DNA from: G963665925 sp963678925
GTDB lineage: Bacteria; Bacillota; Clostridia; Peptostreptococcales; Acidaminobacteraceae
NCBI GenBank assembly: GCA_963678925.1
Contig: OY787533.1
Span: forward strand, 4,030,001-4,094,000
Reading direction: 5' to 3'
DNA length: 64,000 nucleotides
Shown here: piece after piece, positions 60,771 through 64,000 of the stretch
Position numbering within the stretch: position 1 is the first letter of the stretch
How the letters are laid out: every line of letters begins with the position of its first letter
Made by a program: the position numbers and the translations under genes
Notes under the pieces: generated by a model
What the model was told of the DNA's origin: nothing
The model's input: only the letters and a program-made list of their open reading frames with translations
Databases searched by the model: none

Positions 60771-61793
60771 ATGAAAAAAACAGATTTTTATTTTGATCTG
60801 CCAGAAGAGCTGATAGCACAGACGCCGCTTGTAGATCGAACAAGTTCACGCCTGATGGTGATTGATCGGGAAACTGGAAACATATCGCATCGTGTGTTTA
60901 GGGATGTGCTGGACTATCTAAAAGAAGGTGACTGCCTAGTCATCAATAACACCCGTGTACTTCCAGCTAGAATATTTGGCAAGAAGGACACAGGTGCAAG
61001 AGTTGAATTTCTTCTTTTGAAAAGGGTATCTGACAATCAGTGGGAGACACTGGTCAAACCTGGACGAAAAGCAAAGCTTGGTGCTGAGTTCATTTTCGGC
61101 GACAACGATATGCGTGGCAAAATCGTAGGCATGGCTGATGAAGGTGCCCGCATTATTGAGTTTGAATACGAAGGTGTCTTTGAAGAGGTGCTAGACAAAA
61201 TTGGTCAAATGCCGCTTCCACCATACATTACTGAATCGCTGGAAGACCAGGAACGTTATCAGACAGTCTATTCAAAAGAACGTGGTTCCGCTGCTGCCCC
61301 AACGGCAGGTCTGCACTTTACAGAGGAACTCATGGCAAAAATTCACGAAAAAGGCATAAAAATATGTACAGTCATGCTTCATGTTGGTCTGGGTACCTTT
61401 AGACCTGTGAAGGAGGACCACATACTTGACCATAAAATGCACTCTGAATACTATGAGATTACAGAGGAGACAGCTCAGATCATTAACGAAACCAAAGCAA
61501 ACGGCGGGCGTGTCATTGCAGTTGGGACGACATCCACGAGAACTCTGGAAAGCGTCGCTGACGAGAAGGGTTTGTTGAAGGCTGAGAAGGGGTGGACGGA
61601 AATTTTCATATATCCGGGCTATGAATTCAAGGTGATTGATGGCCTGATTACAAATTTCCATTTGCCGGAATCGACACTGATTATGCTTGTAAGCGCCTTA
61701 TCGACACGTGAAAACATACTGAATGCATATAACAATGCTGTGGACGAGAAGTATCGTTTCTTTAGTTTTGGCGATGCAATGCTGCTCATATAA
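60771..61793 (+). CDS. queA: S-adenosylmethionine:tRNA ribosyltransferase-isomerase
   Basis: QueA makes epoxyqueuosine in tRNA by transferring the ribosyl part of SAM to the 7-aminomethyl-7-deazaguanine base put in by Tgt. The 340-residue protein has DFYFDLPEELIAQTP at the start, VINNTRVLPARIFGKK near residue 60, the family signature ERGSAAAPTAGLHFT near residue 170, and ITNFHLPESTLIMLVSA near the C-terminus. The length is normal. It lies 8 bp after the SpoIID gene and 11 bp before tgt, whose product acts just before it. Confidence 0.97.
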   Translation: MKKTDFYFDLPEELIAQTPLVDRTSSRLMVIDRETGNISHRVFRDVLDYLKEGDCLVINNTRVLPARIFGKKDTGARVEFLLLKRVSDNQWETLVKPGRKAKLGAEFIFGDNDMRGKIVGMADEGARIIEFEYEGVFEEVLDKIGQMPLPPYITESLEDQERYQTVYSKERGSAAAPTAGLHFTEELMAKIHEKGIKICTVMLHVGLGTFRPVKEDHILDHKMHSEYYEITEETAQIINETKANGGRVIAVGTTSTRTLESVADEKGLLKAEKGWTEIFIYPGYEFKVIDGLITNFHLPESTLIMLVSALSTRENILNAYNNAVDEKYRFFSFGDAMLLI

Positions 61794-61804
61794 AAGGGGA
61801 GGAT

Positions 61805-62926
61805 ATGATGGCTGTAAGATATGAATTGATAAAAACATGTAAGCAAAGCGGTGCGCGTCTTGGTAAGCTGCACACGCCGCACGGAACTATAGATACACCG
61901 GTATTTATGCCTGTCGGCACACAGGCGACGGTCAAGTCCATGACACCGGAAGAGATTAAGGAAATTGGCGCAGGAATTCTGCTGAGCAATACTTATCACC
62001 TATTCTTGCGACCAGGCCATGACCTTATTAAGGAAGCTGGCGGTTTGCATAAGTTCATGAACTGGGACGGTGCAATCCTGACAGACAGTGGTGGATTCCA
62101 AGTTTTCAGCCTTGGTGATTTGAGAAAAATCACAGAAGAGGGCGTAGAGTTCAGATCTCATATTGACGGCTCTAAGCATTTTATCAGTCCTGAAAAGGCT
62201 GTTGAGATCCAAACGGCTCTTGGGTCAGATATCATGATGGCATTTGATGAGTGTGCGCCGTATCCTGCTGATCACGATTATGTGAAAAAGTCCCTTGAAA
62301 GAACGACACGCTGGCTGGAGCGCTGTGTAAATGCCCATAAGAATACAGAGAATCAAGCTCTGTTCGGTATTATACAGGGTGGTATGTATGAAGACTTAAG
62401 ACGCCAGAGTATTGAGGAAATCACGCAGTTTGATTTGCCGGGTTATGCAGTAGGCGGTTTGAGTGTTGGTGAGCCAAAGCCGCTCATGTATGAAGTGCTT
62501 GAGTATACGACGCCGTATATGCCGAAAGACAAGCCGCGTTACCTGATGGGTGTTGGAAGTCCTGACTGCCTAATTGAAGGCGTTATACGCGGTATTGACA
62601 TGTTTGACTGCGTACTGCCAACACGTATTGCACGAAATGGTACAGCCATGACTTCGCAGGGAAGAATTGCAATAAAAAACGCCAAGTATACACGTGATTT
62701 CACACCACTTGATCCGGAATGTGATTGCTACACTTGTCGAAATTACTCGAAAGCTTATTTGCGTCATCTCTTCAAGGCAAATGAAATACTGTCTTCAAGA
62801 CTCTTCACTTACCATAACATTCATTTCTTGATTAAACTCATGGAGCAGGTTCGTCAGGCAATTATGGAAGACAGACTTCTTGATTTCAGAAAAGAGTTCT
62901 TCGAAAAATACGGTTATGAGTTATAA
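61805..62926 (+). CDS. tgt: tRNA-guanine transglycosylase
   Basis: Tgt exchanges guanine 34 of tRNAs with GUN anticodons for preQ1. The 373-residue protein has PVFMPVGTQATVKSM, the active-site segment ILTDSGGFQVFSLG, the nucleophile region GIDMFDCVLPTRIARNG and the zinc site CDCYTCRNYSKAYLRHL. Two adjacent ATGs follow GGGAGG; I use the first. It ends the ruvAB operon, and a strong terminator follows. In many Clostridia yajC comes next, but it is absent here. Confidence 0.97.
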   Translation: MMAVRYELIKTCKQSGARLGKLHTPHGTIDTPVFMPVGTQATVKSMTPEEIKEIGAGILLSNTYHLFLRPGHDLIKEAGGLHKFMNWDGAILTDSGGFQVFSLGDLRKITEEGVEFRSHIDGSKHFISPEKAVEIQTALGSDIMMAFDECAPYPADHDYVKKSLERTTRWLERCVNAHKNTENQALFGIIQGGMYEDLRRQSIEEITQFDLPGYAVGGLSVGEPKPLMYEVLEYTTPYMPKDKPRYLMGVGSPDCLIEGVIRGIDMFDCVLPTRIARNGTAMTSQGRIAIKNAKYTRDFTPLDPECDCYTCRNYSKAYLRHLFKANEILSSRLFTYHNIHFLIKLMEQVRQAIMEDRLLDFRKEFFEKYGYEL

Positions 62927-62973
62927 TATTAAGTAATTGCAGTACATTGAGGTCGCAATATCTCTTGTACTTT

Positions 62974-63014
62974 AAAAGCCCCTTATCTAGAAATACGGAT
63001 AAGGGGCTTTTTAG
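62974..63014 (+). terminator. Terminator of the ruvAB-tgt operon
   Basis: AAAGCCCCTTATC and GATAAGGGGCTTT pair perfectly and are followed by a T-run. Confidence 0.9.
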
Positions 63015-63178
63015 TTAAAAAAATGACAAATACCCCAGAAAGTCCACATATTGGTATACGACTTAAGTAGGGATATCTGTAAAAAATTTATAAAATATTT
63101 TGTCGAATATAGTCGAAATTGTGAGAGTATGGTAATGTATTGGGTATATAGTATTTAAAGTCGATTGGGGGAATGTTT

Positions 63179-64000
63179 ATGAAAATGGGAATTCGTGGTA
63201 AATTGATAGCGCTATTTACAGTGGTGCTTGTGCTATCTTTGGGAACTGTTGGTGTTGGCTCTTACATGCAATCGTCGAGAATACTTGTCGATGAGCTTAG
63301 AGGGAACTCCGACTCTGTGTTGGGACTGATCTCCGATCAGGTTTATAATTATTTTCACATGTACCTGTCTTCTCTTAGTATGACAGGCGAGAATGACAAT
63401 GTTAAAGAAGTATACTCAAAATTCAATGCTCAAAATGATATGATGGCGACGTTTAAGGATTATATCAATGAGTATGATGATGTGCTCTATATCTATATGG
63501 GTACCGAGCGTAAGGACTTCTTCATCTGGCCTGAAACAGATCTGCCTGAAGGCTATGACCCAACGGGTCGCCCTTGGTATCAGCAGGCTGTTGCAGAAGA
63601 CAAGGCAATCTGGACTGACCCTTATGTAGACGCATTTACAGGAGATATGATTATTTCAGCAGCCATGCCGATTTACGATGGAAGAAACAAGTTCATCGGT
63701 GTGCTTGCGATTGACCTTTCCCTTGCAACACTTTCAGAAGACATTACAAGCATTAAAATCGGTGAAGAAGGATATCCATTCCTGTTTGACAACAACTACA
63801 ACCTTATGATTCACCCGGATCCTGAGAAGATAGGTCAACCGTCAGCTGTTCCAGAGCTTGAAGAATTTGTGAAGGCAGGAAAGACGGGCATACTTGATTA
63901 TCACTATGACGGCCAGGATAAAATGGCTGCCGTGACCTATGTTAAGGACATTGGATGGCCAATTGTTGGCAGTCTTCCAATTCATGAAGTCAACAGAAAA
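63179..64000 (+). CDS. Methyl-accepting chemotaxis protein, N-terminal part (cut by window end)
   Basis: The reading frame is open to the window end (274 codons). It starts with a basic segment and a transmembrane helix (residues 7-30, IALFTVVLVLSLGTVGVG), followed by an extracellular dCache domain: TGRPWYQQAVAEDKAIWTDP (ligand-binding R-W-Y pattern), AAMPIYDGRNKFIGVLAIDL and a second lobe with GEEGYPFLFDNNYNLMIHPD. This is typical of chemoreceptors. The signalling domain is not in the window, so a dCache-containing kinase or cyclase is possible. GGGGG lies before ATG 63179; ATG 63173 is an alternative. Confidence 0.75.
   Translation, partial: MKMGIRGKLIALFTVVLVLSLGTVGVGSYMQSSRILVDELRGNSDSVLGLISDQVYNYFHMYLSSLSMTGENDNVKEVYSKFNAQNDMMATFKDYINEYDDVLYIYMGTERKDFFIWPETDLPEGYDPTGRPWYQQAVAEDKAIWTDPYVDAFTGDMIISAAMPIYDGRNKFIGVLAIDLSLATLSEDITSIKIGEEGYPFLFDNNYNLMIHPDPEKIGQPSAVPELEEFVKAGKTGILDYHYDGQDKMAAVTYVKDIGWPIVGSLPIHEVNRK

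Overview
The window looks like a chromosomal segment of a low-GC, anaerobic, Gram-positive-type bacterium of the Clostridia. The reasons are AGGAGG-type ribosome binding sites, short U-tailed hairpin terminators, a SpoIID/LytB gene between ruvAB and queA-tgt, an accBCDA cluster, a guanine riboswitch before xpt, hydroxylamine reductase, an AsrABC sulfite reductase and a YjjI-type glycyl radical enzyme. A Fusibacter/Acidaminobacter-like lineage would fit, but I cannot assign a genus. There are no rRNA or tRNA genes, no CRISPR array and no intact transposase.

Region 1 (about 1-35.3 kb) is an accessory, stress-response and signalling region. It opens with the 3' end of an aconitase gene and an esterase. 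A TetR-controlled module follows: tetR, EFR1-type flavodoxin/ferredoxin, alpha/beta hydrolase, RND pump and adaptor lipoprotein. Next come a methyltransferase, a NapH-like iron-sulfur membrane protein, a response regulator with a decayed HD-like region, a GGDEF-EAL pseudogene, hcp, a DUF4256 gene with an internal TAG, a PhnB-like protein, an AraC regulator, a two-gene permease, two c-di-GMP enzymes, a second TetR/adaptor/RND module, a cupin, a hemerythrin, and the asrABC/ferritin-like/FNT channel operon. The right end (33.3-35.3 kb) is AT-rich and gene-poor, with two small XRE-like genes, and it abuts a topB gene that has lost its 5' part.

Region 2 (35.3-64 kb) is more housekeeping-like and visibly less AT-rich: truncated topB, a CHASE4-GGDEF protein, an ABC-F ATPase, a clostripain-family protease, accBCDA behind a FapR-like operator, an EamA transporter, small hypothetical proteins, riboswitch-xpt, a GlnK/GlnL-like two-component system, a structured non-coding element, NhaC, yjjI-yjjW, ruvAB-spoIID-queA-tgt, and the start of a chemoreceptor.

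The most notable regulatory pattern is a 14-bp dyad, GTAAC-N4-GTTAC. It stands exactly 41.5 bp upstream of the inferred start point of four promoters: the NapH-like protein, the permease pair, the hemerythrin, and the asr operon (one mismatch). This is the class II geometry of a CRP/FNR-family activator, and it suggests a dispersed regulon linking nitrosative or redox stress to sulfite reduction. No CRP/FNR gene lies in the window. Other highlights are operators shared by the two transcription units of the first TetR module, paired operators for the second, and an intergenic cluster of tight hairpins before nhaC that may be an unrecognised RNA or repeat.
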